This document shows, piece after piece, positions 8,711-17,097 of a DNA stretch of 64,000 bases. Source of the stretch: Akkermansia muciniphila (GTDB lineage: Bacteria > Verrucomicrobiota > Verrucomicrobiia > Verrucomicrobiales > Akkermansiaceae). The stretch is from assembly GCF_900184965.1 (NCBI RefSeq), contig NZ_FXYA01000185.1:1-64000 (forward strand), written 5' to 3'. The notes beneath the pieces are model-generated. The model searched no databases. It was not told the origin of the DNA and saw only the letters and a list, made by a program, of their open reading frames with translations. Each line of letters starts with the position of its first letter. Position 1 is the first letter of the stretch. A program made the position numbers and the translations under genes.

Positions 8711-8877
8711 ACTGAAAGTTGAACTTCCGGTGAAACTGGTCTCCAGGAACCTATCTCTCGTTCCTTTTGCCAGCTTCAACCGGGCCCTTGAAGGCCAACC
8801 GGGGTTCGGGCAGGGGCGGCAAGCCTGATAAGACTTTCAAAGTAGTGGACGGTTCTGGCCCCGTTTATCCTTTCTGA
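8711..8877 (+). pseudogene. decayed duplicate of the C-terminus of the upstream barrel protein
   Basis: This stretch aligns base for base with the last 170 bases of the gene ending at 8622. CTGAAAGTTGAACTTCCGG matches GTGAAAGCTGAACTTCCGG, and the translated start LKVELPVKL...RNLSLVPF matches VKAELPVKL...KNLSLVPF. After FNRA a 5-6 base deletion shifts the frame, and the end still reads ..TTTATCCTTTCTGA against ..GTCTATTCTTTCTAA. The copy lacks the N-terminal three quarters and any start. It is a remnant of a tandem duplication. Confidence 0.85.
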
Positions 8878-8998
8878 AGTTGACGGGGGCAAACTTGAAT
8901 GATGTTTCCTGAAACGGAGCAGGGATCAGCGGCGTTTTTGCTTGTTGCCAAGAGGAGTTTTTTTATCCAGAATACTTTCCGCACGGCATTTCGATGTT

Positions 8999-9826
8999 AT
9001 GAATTTCTTTTTTTCTTTTCTCCTTGGAGCAGGCATGGCCTCCGTCGCTTTCATGGCCGTTTCTTCGGCGGAATCACGCATTCCGGAGGTTCCTTCCGCT
9101 CCTGCTTTAAGACCGGTCAGCGGCAGTATCAAAGCCGGGTATTCCACTAATTACGAGTTTAGAGGCCTGATTCCCGCAGGCTGTAATCCCACGGCGCCTC
9201 TGCGGCTGGATTGGAGAAGCGATTTGAATGACCGGTATTCCCTGATTCTGGCTTTGAAGGAGGAGATTTTACTGGGGCATCCGGCGGCGGATATAGAGAA
9301 TGAGACGATGGTGGATCTTGGCCTTCAGCGGAAGCTTGGAAAGGCTACGTATGCGGCATTATCCTTTCGTGCGAATGACGGCGGATTAGCGGGGTTTGCT
9401 TCCGAACGTTTGTTCGGCAATGGGGGGACAACGTACGAAACGGCGCTGATTATGCGCCATGATGTGGGATTCCTTCCCGGTTTTTATGCGCAGGGAAGTG
9501 CCGCATATTCCTTTTACGGAATCACGGGCTGGTGGTTTGATATGTGCACGGGATCGGATTTCCGGATGACGGAGAACCTTTATATGGGCTTTAAATTCGG
9601 CGCCGTGTTGAGTTCTTCCTATTGGCCTTCCAGCAGCAACGGCTGGCAGTCTCTCTATTTCAGGGTGACGGCGAATTACCGCCTGTTCGGGAATGTTTTT
9701 ATAGAACCTTTCGTTGGCCTGCACTGGCTCGGCAAAGGTTCCCACGGGGTGAACCGCGTGTATGGAAGAACGCTGGTGAAGGGTAATAGCTGGGTGACGG
9801 GAGCCAGCCTGGTTTATGCTTTCTGA
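8999..9826 (+). CDS. putative outer-membrane beta-barrel protein (paralogue B)
   Basis: A 275-residue exported protein: a hydrophobic signal (MNFFFSFLLGAGMASVAFM) is followed by SGSIKAGYSTNYEFRG, which parallels paralogue A. The internal ITGWWFDM segment and the terminal LVYAF also match, so a C-terminal Phe barrel signal is present. A TTG at 8942 would add 19 residues, but the ATG at 8999 gives a proper signal peptide. Unlike A, it has no Pro/Ala linker. Its last 13 bases overlap the convergent acetyltransferase gene. Function is unknown. Confidence 0.72.
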   Translation: MNFFFSFLLGAGMASVAFMAVSSAESRIPEVPSAPALRPVSGSIKAGYSTNYEFRGLIPAGCNPTAPLRLDWRSDLNDRYSLILALKEEILLGHPAADIENETMVDLGLQRKLGKATYAALSFRANDGGLAGFASERLFGNGGTTYETALIMRHDVGFLPGFYAQGSAAYSFYGITGWWFDMCTGSDFRMTENLYMGFKFGAVLSSSYWPSSSNGWQSLYFRVTANYRLFGNVFIEPFVGLHWLGKGSHGVNRVYGRTLVKGNSWVTGASLVYAF

Positions 9827-10329
9827 GCAGCATGGGGGACCCCTTCTTCCCGAAGGGAGAGGTCCGCACGCATGCGGATCATGTCAATGCATTGCACGCC
9901 GTTGTCCCAGACGGGTTCCGGATAGTTGTCCGTGAAGTGGTTGTTGATAACGCCAGAAACCTGGAATCCGCAGCTTTCATAGAGGGCCATTGGCCCCGGA
10001 GACGCATCGGACGTTCCCACTTCCGCATACCGGCCCCCTTTGCTTCTGATGATGTCCAGGGCGTGCCGCACCAGGGCTGTTCCGCAGCGCTGCCTTCTAT
10101 ATTCAGGGGCTACGGAGCAATTCATGATTTCCCATGTATTTTCCCCCGTCTGACGGATAACGATGACTCCGGCGGCAGCTCCGCAGTTTCTTGCGACGTA
10201 AAGTTCGCCGTGGGCCAGATGATCCGCTATCCGGCGTTCGTCCGGATCTGCATCCCGCAGAAGTTCCCTGAGGGGGGCGGGCGGGGGCCATACGGCCGTC
10301 TCCCGCTCTATAGGAAAGGTGCGGGCCAT
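9814..10329 (-). CDS. GNAT-family N-acetyltransferase
   Basis: The 171-residue product has the GNAT acetyl-CoA fold: WEIMNCSVAPEYRRQRCGTA contains the motif A pattern R-x-x-x-x-G-x-A, followed by LVRHALDIIRSKG and SPGPMALYESCGFQVSG, the motif B region. The acceptor is unknown; a small amine is likely for this branch. Its start shares one base with the pyk stop (TAATG), so it is probably translated after pyk. It converges on barrel protein B with a 13-bp overlap. Confidence 0.85.
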   Translation of the reverse strand: MARTFPIERETAVWPPPAPLRELLRDADPDERRIADHLAHGELYVARNCGAAAGVIVIRQTGENTWEIMNCSVAPEYRRQRCGTALVRHALDIIRSKGGRYAEVGTSDASPGPMALYESCGFQVSGVINNHFTDNYPEPVWDNGVQCIDMIRMRADLSLREEGVPHAAQKA

Positions 10330-11750
10330 TATTCCACGCGCATGAAGATGATGGAGTCCGCCAGCAGTTCCCCTTGCAGACTGTCCCCCTGGATGACGAC
10401 AGGCTGACCGGAGGAGATCAGCCCTTTTTCCTTCAACAGGTCCAGAGCGGTGGAAATCATGCGGGCCGGATCTTTCAGGAAGGGGGATTCAAAGGCGGTT
10501 ACGTCGCGAGCCAGGGCGAGCTGCCTGACAACGACAGGGTCATTGCTGAAGGCGAAGATGGCCGCCCGTTCCGGCCTGAGGACGGCTGCCTGCGTGGCGG
10601 CCAGGCCGCGGCGGGTAAAGACGACCAGACAGGCGTTTTCCACGGAGTCCGCCAGGGAGATGGCTGCCTTGGTGGCTTTCTGGCGGTCTCCGTTCAGGAT
10701 GGCGGATGCCGCGAAGTTGAGGTTGCCGGAGCGTTCCATACGGTGGGCGATGGAGTCCAGCACTTCCACGCAGCGTACGGGGTAATGGCCCACGGAGGTT
10801 TCCCCGGAAAGCATGACGGCGTCCACTTGTTCAAAGATGGCGTTGGAAACGTCCGTGACTTCCGCACGGGTGGGCGTAGGCTGGGTGATCATGGATTCCA
10901 GCATATGCGTTGCCACGATGCAGCGGCGTCCCAGCCTGTGGCAATGGCGGATGATGCGGCGCTGGATGATGGGCAGTTCTTCAATGCTGACTTCAATGCC
11001 CAGGTCTCCGCGCGCGACCATGATGACGTCTGCGGCCAGGATGATATCGTCAATGTGGCGGATAGCCTGCTGGTCTTCAATCTTTGCGACGATCTGGGCT
11101 TTGCCTCCCAAGTTGTCGATATGTTCCCGGAGCTGGGCAATATGGGCGGCATCCCGGACAAAGGACATGGCTACGTAGTCCGTCTCGCATTCTACGGCCA
11201 CGGCCAGATCCGCCAGGTCTTTTTCCGTCAGGGCCGGGAGCCGCAGCGCTACGCCGGGCAGGTTGATGTGGCGGCGGGAGCCGAATACGCCTTCCGTGAG
11301 CACGTCGCAGATAAGCCTGTCCGGGCGCACTTCCGCAATGCGCATGAGGATGCCTCCGTTATCCACCACCATGGTATGGCCCGCCTGAACGTCCTGCAGG
11401 AGGCCGTCATAGTTTACCGTGGTGGAAAAAGGAAGTTCCGGCTTGGCCGTGCCCAGGCGGATTTCCATTGTGTCTCCCTTTTTCAAATGGTAGGGTTCAA
11501 CCAGATCTCCCGTGCGGATGGAAGGCCCCTGGAGGTCAAAGAGGATGGCCACGTTCGCTTTCAGTTCCGCTGCTTTCCGGCGGATGCGGAAGACGACTTC
11601 CCGAACCCAGTCGTGCTGGGAATGGCTCATATTGAGCCGGAAGACGTTGGCTCCGGCTTCAATAAGCTGGCCCAGCATGTCGGAAGTGTCTGTTGCGGGT
11701 CCAATAGTGCAGATGATTTTGGTGGCCCGAGGCCGGGAGGGTGTGTTCAT
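10329..11750 (-). CDS. pyk: pyruvate kinase
   Basis: Pyruvate kinase makes pyruvate and ATP from phosphoenolpyruvate and ADP in the last step of glycolysis. The 473-residue sequence has KIICTIGPATDTSDML at the N-terminus, the catalytic KIEDQQAIRHIDDI lysine segment, the MVARGDLGIEV motif that binds metal and substrate, and MLESMI with SGETSVGHYP. A C-terminal regulatory domain follows. Length is normal. The cat at 11748-11750 is the start; the 112-bp gap to cinA on the other strand must hold both promoters. The GNAT gene follows with a 1-bp overlap. Confidence 0.96.
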   Translation of the reverse strand: MNTPSRPRATKIICTIGPATDTSDMLGQLIEAGANVFRLNMSHSQHDWVREVVFRIRRKAAELKANVAILFDLQGPSIRTGDLVEPYHLKKGDTMEIRLGTAKPELPFSTTVNYDGLLQDVQAGHTMVVDNGGILMRIAEVRPDRLICDVLTEGVFGSRRHINLPGVALRLPALTEKDLADLAVAVECETDYVAMSFVRDAAHIAQLREHIDNLGGKAQIVAKIEDQQAIRHIDDIILAADVIMVARGDLGIEVSIEELPIIQRRIIRHCHRLGRRCIVATHMLESMITQPTPTRAEVTDVSNAIFEQVDAVMLSGETSVGHYPVRCVEVLDSIAHRMERSGNLNFAASAILNGDRQKATKAAISLADSVENACLVVFTRRGLAATQAAVLRPERAAIFAFSNDPVVVRQLALARDVTAFESPFLKDPARMISTALDLLKEKGLISSGQPVVIQGDSLQGELLADSIIFMRVE

Positions 11751-11862
11751 GGTCTTTGTCAGTGCCCATAATGTATCTTACGGGGCATTTAAATGAAGTT
11801 TTTTATGATACATGGCAGGATTGTTGCATGTCACGGAGCTCTTGAGGGAGCATACTGGATAC

Positions 11863-13101
11863 ATGAAAGAGATCAGGGTTGAATTGATCAACACCGGGAC
11901 GGAAATTTTGCTGGGGAGTATTGTGAATACAAATGCCGCATGGCTGGGCAACAGATTATTTGAGGCCGGATTCCGTGTGGGGAGGGTAACCGTCGTGCCC
12001 GACGGTTACGCTATTAACGAGGCTATGAGGGAGAGCGCCCGGCGCGCAGATATCGTGATTGTGAGCGGGGGGCTGGGACCGACGAGCGATGATGTGACCC
12101 GGGAAGCCCTGTGCGACGTGTGCGGCGTGGATATGCATCATGATGAGCGTGTGGCGGAGGGACTGAAGAGTTATTTTGAACGGAGGGGGATTCCCATTGC
12201 GGAGTGCAATTTCAAGCAGGCCATGGTTCCGGATGGAGCTGCGGTATTGAAGAATTCCAACGGAACGGCGCCCGGGCTGGTGATGCCTGCCAGCGGTTCC
12301 CTTCCCATGTTTATCCTGCTGCCGGGGCCTCCGGCAGAGTTAAGGCCGATGGTGGAAGATTCCGTAATGCCGCTTCTGGAAGATTTGGCGGATGAGGATA
12401 TTCCGCATTTGCGCGTGTTCCGCCTGGTAGGGATAGGGGAGAGCGATCTTCAGGAACTGGTGGATGGTTCCCTGCACCAGGTGGAGGGGCTGGAAGTGGC
12501 GTATTGCGCGCGCGTCGGGGAAGTGGACGTCCGTCTGGTGGGCAGCGAGACGGCTTTGAAACAGGGTGAGGCCCGTTTGCGCATTTTGGCCGGGGCGTAT
12601 GTGCTGGCTCCTGTTGGGGCCTCTCTGGAGAAAGCGGTTGTGTGCCATCTGGCGCAGCAGGGGCTGAAAGCGGCGACGGCGGAAAGCTGCACCGGCGGCC
12701 TGATTGCCAAGAGAATTACGGATGTGCCGGGATCTTCCGGAGTTTTTGAATGCGGATGGGTTACTTATGCCGACCGGGCAAAGACGGAGATGCTGGGCGT
12801 GCCGAAGGAGGTTCTGACGCGTTACGGTGCTGTGAGCGAGCCCGTGGTCAGAGCGATGGCGGAAGGAGCCCTGGAACGCTCCGGAGCTGATGTCGCCGTT
12901 GCCGTCAGCGGTATTGCGGGCCCCGGAGGCGGTACGCCGGAAAAGCCTGTGGGGACCGTATGGCTTGCCTGGGCTTTCCGGGGAGGAGAGACGCGGGCGG
13001 AGATAATGTTTTATCCGAGGGACCGCCTGTCTTTCCGTAAAATGGTTTCCCAGCGGGCCCTTGCGGGGCTTCTGGATGCCAGGGGAAAGGCGCCTGTTTA
13101 A
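11863..13101 (+). CDS. cinA: CinA-family competence/damage protein, nicotinamide-nucleotide amidase
   Basis: A two-domain protein of 412 residues, normal for CinA. The N-terminal MoaB/MogA-like domain starts MKEIRVELINTGTEILLGS and has VSGGLGPTSDDVTREAL. The C-terminal amidase domain has AESCTGGLIAKRITDVPGSS and SGIAGPGGGTPEKPVGTVW, the residues of nicotinamide-nucleotide deamidase that recycles NMN to NaMN. The N-domain may act as an ADP-ribose pyrophosphatase in the family. I chose ATG 11863; a frame-matched ATG at 11812 gives 17 extra residues without family similarity. Confidence 0.93.
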   Translation: MKEIRVELINTGTEILLGSIVNTNAAWLGNRLFEAGFRVGRVTVVPDGYAINEAMRESARRADIVIVSGGLGPTSDDVTREALCDVCGVDMHHDERVAEGLKSYFERRGIPIAECNFKQAMVPDGAAVLKNSNGTAPGLVMPASGSLPMFILLPGPPAELRPMVEDSVMPLLEDLADEDIPHLRVFRLVGIGESDLQELVDGSLHQVEGLEVAYCARVGEVDVRLVGSETALKQGEARLRILAGAYVLAPVGASLEKAVVCHLAQQGLKAATAESCTGGLIAKRITDVPGSSGVFECGWVTYADRAKTEMLGVPKEVLTRYGAVSEPVVRAMAEGALERSGADVAVAVSGIAGPGGGTPEKPVGTVWLAWAFRGGETRAEIMFYPRDRLSFRKMVSQRALAGLLDARGKAPV

Positions 13102-13164
13102 GCTGCTACGGGGTTCCGGCAAGGGCGCGAAGATGTTTTCCGTGACGTTCCCGTCATTCATCTG

Positions 13165-13203
13165 GAAAATAAAACAGCCTGTACGCGGGGCATACAGGCT
13201 GTT
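13165..13203 (-). terminator. terminator for the PEP-CTERM gene, probably bidirectional
   Basis: ACAGCCTGTA (13174-13183) pairs with TACAGGCTGT (13193-13202). On the minus strand the stem is followed by TTTTATTTT, so it ends the PEP-CTERM transcript. It also lies just after the cinA stop. Confidence 0.88.
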
Positions 13204-13228
13204 GAGAAAAGATAGGGGGGATGAAAGG

Positions 13229-14056
13229 TCAGGCGCGCCTGCGGCGCAGCATCAGGGAAGCCAGCCCCAGCAGGCTGAGGGTGGCCGTAGCAGGTTCCGG
13301 CACTGCTCCCGCCACTACGTACTGCACCTTGACGTTTCCGTTTTCCGTGTAGAGATAGTACTGGCCCTGGTAGTCTGCGGCGTTCCCTTCCATAATTCCG
13401 GACGCCTTGGTCAGCGCGCCGCCGTCTTCCGCGGTGAAGTCTCCCAGGGAAATGGAACCGCCGTCAAAACCGGCGGAGGTAATCAGCGTGCGGGTAACAA
13501 ACTGGAATTCTCCAGCAGCCAAGTCAGTGGATATGGTGGCCAGCATGCCGGAAACGGAGAAGCCGGATGCTCCCCAGATTTGCTGATTAACGTTCATGAT
13601 ACCGTTTGTTCCGAAAACAAGCCGGGCTCCATTGCCTCCATTGTCAATGCCGCAAACGCCAAGATGGAAGATCCCGTCCAGGATGATCTCACTGCTTTTG
13701 AAGTCCACTTGTGTGAGGGAAAGAGAGGAATTGGCTCCAATGGTGACGTTTCCGGTCCAGCGGGTTCCCCCAACCGTAACATTGCTGTTGCCTGTGACGG
13801 TGATGCTGCCACCGTCGGAGGTGTCCACCATGGAGCCGCTGATATTGATAGTTCCGGTGTTATTGAAGATGACGTCCGGCCCCTGCCCGTTGCTGCGGGC
13901 GGGAACTCCATTGCTCCAGTTGTCCGCATTACCCAGTTCATAGGTATTGCCTTCCGTAGGACCAGCGTTGCCAGTCCATTCCGTAACCATGCTGGCGGCA
14001 TTGGCGCAGATGCATGATCCGCAGAGGATTGCCGCAATAAATAAGTTTTTTTTCAT
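13229..14056 (-). CDS. PEP-CTERM sorted surface protein
   Basis: The 275-residue protein has a signal peptide (MKKNLFIAAILCGSCICANA) and a secreted body rich in Gly, Asn, Ser and Thr with beta-helix-like repeats (SITVTGNSNVTVGG, SLSLTQVDFKSSEIILDG). The tail VPEPATATLSLLGLASLML followed by RRRRA is a textbook PEP-CTERM signal, which exosortase cleaves and sorts to the surface in exopolysaccharide-producing Gram-negative bacteria. The N-terminal WTGNAGP...DNWSNGVPA pattern also occurs in autotransporter-type repeats. Function is unknown. No exosortase gene is in this window. Confidence 0.9.
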   Translation of the reverse strand: MKKNLFIAAILCGSCICANAASMVTEWTGNAGPTEGNTYELGNADNWSNGVPARSNGQGPDVIFNNTGTINISGSMVDTSDGGSITVTGNSNVTVGGTRWTGNVTIGANSSLSLTQVDFKSSEIILDGIFHLGVCGIDNGGNGARLVFGTNGIMNVNQQIWGASGFSVSGMLATISTDLAAGEFQFVTRTLITSAGFDGGSISLGDFTAEDGGALTKASGIMEGNAADYQGQYYLYTENGNVKVQYVVAGAVPEPATATLSLLGLASLMLRRRRA

Positions 14057-14444
14057 ATTAAAAAAATAACTAGATTAATAAGCCCAGAGAAAACGCTGGC
14101 GCTACCGTGATGCTACCGGGTTAGCAATCCGTTATAGGCAAAAACCGAAGAAAATCCTGTTTGACTTAGGAAAAGTTTCAAAGAGCTACAGCCATTGAAA
14201 GGCAGACTTTTTCTTACATATAACGTATTCCAGAAAAGAGAGTTATCAAAATTTAACTACAGATTTAAATAACGCAAAGGATCTCAGGGCTTTCATTGGA
14301 AGCCAATGGCGCCGGGCAGACTTCATTTCATAAAAACGCCTCTTGGCATGGAAGGAAACGCCAATACAAGTCATTCCCGCTTAGAATCAAAGCTTGACCC
14401 CGGATTGCTAATCCGTAGAGAACAGGCGTCTGGAGAGAAAGTTT
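14057..14444. other. 388-bp region between the PEP-CTERM gene and dnaB
   Basis: No gene is supportable. It must contain the promoter of the PEP-CTERM gene (minus strand) and the tail of the dnaB message. An inverted pair, GGTTAGCAATCCG (14119-14131) and CGGATTGCTAATCC (14401-14414), brackets the AT-rich part. Several short reading frames show no family character. Confidence 0.5.
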
Positions 14445-15899
14445 TTATTCGCTTTCTTGGTCGTGTTCATCCGCTTCGCGGGTGGAGAAGCGCATGAGTT
14501 CCGCTTCGAAGTGGAGCGGAACGTCCCCCGTGGGGCCGTTGCGGTTTTTGGCCAGATGCAGATTGGCCCGTCCGGCCATTTGCTGGCGTTTTTCCTCATC
14601 TTCCGCATAGTAGGCGGAGCGGTAGAGCAGGCCGATCATGTCCGCGTCCTGTTCGATGGAGCCGGATTCGCGAAGGTCGGAGATGCGGGGGACGCCCAAG
14701 CTGGCTCCCGTGCGGCTTTCCGGACCGCGGTTGAGCTGGGCGAGGACGATAACAGGCACTTTAAGTTCCTTGGCCAGGGCTTTGAGGCCGGCGGATATTT
14801 CCGCTACTTCTCGTTCACGGCTGTTGGCCGCCTGTTTGGAGTGGGAGCGCATGAGCTGGAGATAGTCTACGCCGATGGCTGCCAAACCGCCCTGGTCCCG
14901 CATGACCCGGCGCGCTTTGGCCCGGAGTTCGTTGATGGAGATGGCTGCGGTATCGTCAATGACAAGCTGGGAAGCCCCCACTTCCTTGACGGCCTGTTTG
15001 AAGTGCTTCATTTCAAGCTGGGTGAGGTTGCCTCTCTTGATGATTTCCCGGCTGCGGACTCCGGAGCGGGCGAAAAGAAGGCGTTCCACAATCTGGACCG
15101 CGGGCATTTCACAGGAAAAGAGCAGAGTAGGTTTTTTCTCATTCAGCGCGATGTGCTCAATGATGTTGAGCAGGAAGGAGGTTTTACCCATGGATGGACG
15201 GGCGGCGATGATGAACATGTCCCCCGGTTTAAGGCCGTTGCTTTTTTTATCCAGTTCCTCAAATCCCGTGGTCAGTCCCTGGATTTGGCCTTTGCTTGCG
15301 ATGAATTTTTCAAAATTGGTGACGGCCTGTTTAAGGATGCTGGCCAGGCTTTGTTCATCCTTGGCGCTGTTATAGCGTTCCCGTATCTGGAAAATATGGG
15401 TTTCCACAGAATCCAGCAGTTCCGCTACGTCGTCCGGATTGTCAAAGGCCTGCGTAGTGGACTGGTTGGCGATGTCAATGATGGAGCGAAGGATGAATTT
15501 GTCCTTCAGGACATTGAGGTAGTGCTCAAAATAGGCTCCGGTGGTGGTAAAGGTGTAGATTTCCGCCAGGCCCGCGCTTCCGCCTACGGCTTCCAGCTGG
15601 TGCATGTCTTCCAGGGCCTGGGTGATGGAAACGATGTCAATGGGTTCGTTTTTGTTATATCGGGCCTGGAAAAGGCGCCAGAGCAGCTTGTGCGCAGGGA
15701 GGTAGAAGTAGTCCTCCGTCATGCCGATGGTGACGCATTGCCCCACATAAGTGGCCGGGTCCATGGCCATGAGGGCCAACACTCCCTTTTCCGGGCCGGG
15801 AGCCTGCGGGATGTCCCTGAGGTCCAGGGACTGAATTTTTCGGGGGGCCCTGGTCAGTTCCAGCGGGGGAACGGCAGTGGTGGTTGTTGTAGTTTCCAT
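14445..15899 (-). CDS. dnaB: replicative DNA helicase DnaB
   Basis: DnaB unwinds DNA at the replication fork as a hexamer. The 484-residue product has the N-terminal helical domain (KGVLALMAMDPATYVGQC, HKLLWRLFQARYNKNEPID) and the RecA-like domain. The latter has FIIAARPSMGKTSFLLNI (Walker A), the GVDYLQLMRS Walker B segment, and the SREREVAEISAGLKALAKEL arginine-rich stretch. The ATG at 15899 is preferred over an upstream one that adds a Pro/Ser-rich tail. It ends the long minus-strand run, 100 bp after rlmN. Confidence 0.96.
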   Translation of the reverse strand: METTTTTTAVPPLELTRAPRKIQSLDLRDIPQAPGPEKGVLALMAMDPATYVGQCVTIGMTEDYFYLPAHKLLWRLFQARYNKNEPIDIVSITQALEDMHQLEAVGGSAGLAEIYTFTTTGAYFEHYLNVLKDKFILRSIIDIANQSTTQAFDNPDDVAELLDSVETHIFQIRERYNSAKDEQSLASILKQAVTNFEKFIASKGQIQGLTTGFEELDKKSNGLKPGDMFIIAARPSMGKTSFLLNIIEHIALNEKKPTLLFSCEMPAVQIVERLLFARSGVRSREIIKRGNLTQLEMKHFKQAVKEVGASQLVIDDTAAISINELRAKARRVMRDQGGLAAIGVDYLQLMRSHSKQAANSREREVAEISAGLKALAKELKVPVIVLAQLNRGPESRTGASLGVPRISDLRESGSIEQDADMIGLLYRSAYYAEDEEKRQQMAGRANLHLAKNRNGPTGDVPLHFEAELMRFSTREADEHDQESE

Positions 15900-15999
15900 G
15901 GCGGGGCGGCAGGATGGGTGGCATCCGGCCGGAAAGGATAGCACAACGGCGGGCGCCGGGCAATAGGCAACGTTGCCAATCAGGAAAAGTCCCGTTCCG

Positions 16000-17079
16000 T
16001 CAACGGGGCGTACTTCCGTTTTTTTCCTGTTCCTTCCTTAGCCTCAGCTGCCCGCAGGCGGCGTTGATGTCATGGCCTTTTTCATACCGCATGGTGACGG
16101 GGATACGCGCTTTGTGAACAGCATCCCGGAAGGAGCGGCAGCGTTCTTCCGTGGGGCGTTTCCACGGAAGCCCCTCCACGGTGTTGTACGGGATGAGATT
16201 GACTTTGGCGTGTAGGCGTTTGGCGATCCGGATGAGATGGGACGCGTCTTTCGGAGAGTCGTTGATGTCCCGGATGAGGATGTATTCCAGCGTGGGCATC
16301 TGGTTTCTTCCCCTGCTCCATTCCTCAAGGGCCGGAATGAGCTGGGAGAGCGGCCATTTTTTGTTGACCGGCATGATCTGGTCGCGAACTTCGTCCGTAG
16401 CTCCGTGCAGGGAGACGGCCAGACGGATTTGCCTGGGATAGGCCGCCAGTTTTTTCAGTCCGGGAACGAATCCTGACGTGGAGATGGTGATGTGGCGCGC
16501 CCCTATTTCCAGACCGCGGTGGGAAGTGATGATTTCCAGGGCATCCGCCAAGTTGTCAAAGTTGGAGAGAGGTTCCCCCATGCCCATGAAGACGATGTTG
16601 TTGACCCGTTTTTCCGCGATGGTTTCCGCGGAGAGGATTTGCCCGATGATTTCTCCCGTGGTGAGGTGGCGTTTAAGGCCCAGCAGACCGGAAGCGCAGA
16701 ATTTGCAGCCGAAAGCGCAGCCTACCTGGGAGGAAACGCAGAGGGTAACGCGCTCTGATTTTTCTCCATTTTCCGCAACGGCGGCGGGAATGATGACGGA
16801 TTCCACCAGGCTGCCGTCTTCCATTTTGGTAAGGAATTTCCGTGTGGTGTCCGCAGAACCGTGAATTTCCACGATTTCCGGTGTATGGAAGCGGAAATGT
16901 TCCGCCAGCAGATTTTTGAGCGCGGGGGGGAGGTTGCTCATCGCGTCAAAGGTGGTGACGCGCTTGCGCCACACCCAGTCCAGAACCTGCTGGGCGCGGA
17001 ATTTGGTGTGCCCGTGTTCCGTCAGGAAGGCGAGCAGCTTTTCCTCCGTCTGGGCGGTGATGAGGGGAAGTGGGGACAT
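16000..17079 (-). CDS. rlmN: 23S rRNA/tRNA adenine-C2 methyltransferase RlmN
   Basis: RlmN is a radical-SAM enzyme that methylates C2 of A2503 in 23S rRNA and A37 in some tRNAs. The cluster motif CAFGCKFC (CX3CX2C) is present, along with GMGEPLSNFDNLADAL, ITISTSGFVPG, LAVSLHGATDEVRDQIMP and the C-terminal NAACGQLR with the catalytic cysteine. The 359 residues match the family. It lies 18 bp after ftsY in the run. Confidence 0.96.
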   Translation of the reverse strand: MSPLPLITAQTEEKLLAFLTEHGHTKFRAQQVLDWVWRKRVTTFDAMSNLPPALKNLLAEHFRFHTPEIVEIHGSADTTRKFLTKMEDGSLVESVIIPAAVAENGEKSERVTLCVSSQVGCAFGCKFCASGLLGLKRHLTTGEIIGQILSAETIAEKRVNNIVFMGMGEPLSNFDNLADALEIITSHRGLEIGARHITISTSGFVPGLKKLAAYPRQIRLAVSLHGATDEVRDQIMPVNKKWPLSQLIPALEEWSRGRNQMPTLEYILIRDINDSPKDASHLIRIAKRLHAKVNLIPYNTVEGLPWKRPTEERCRSFRDAVHKARIPVTMRYEKGHDINAACGQLRLRKEQEKNGSTPR

Positions 17080-17097
17080 GGATTTGAGGCGGTCCCG

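Noticed and set aside
10374-11771. 465-codon forward frame
   Set aside because: It is a shadow of pyk on the opposite strand; the translated sequence has no family character.
14457-15941. 494-codon forward frame
   Set aside because: It is a shadow of dnaB; low-complexity Gly/Phe-rich translation.
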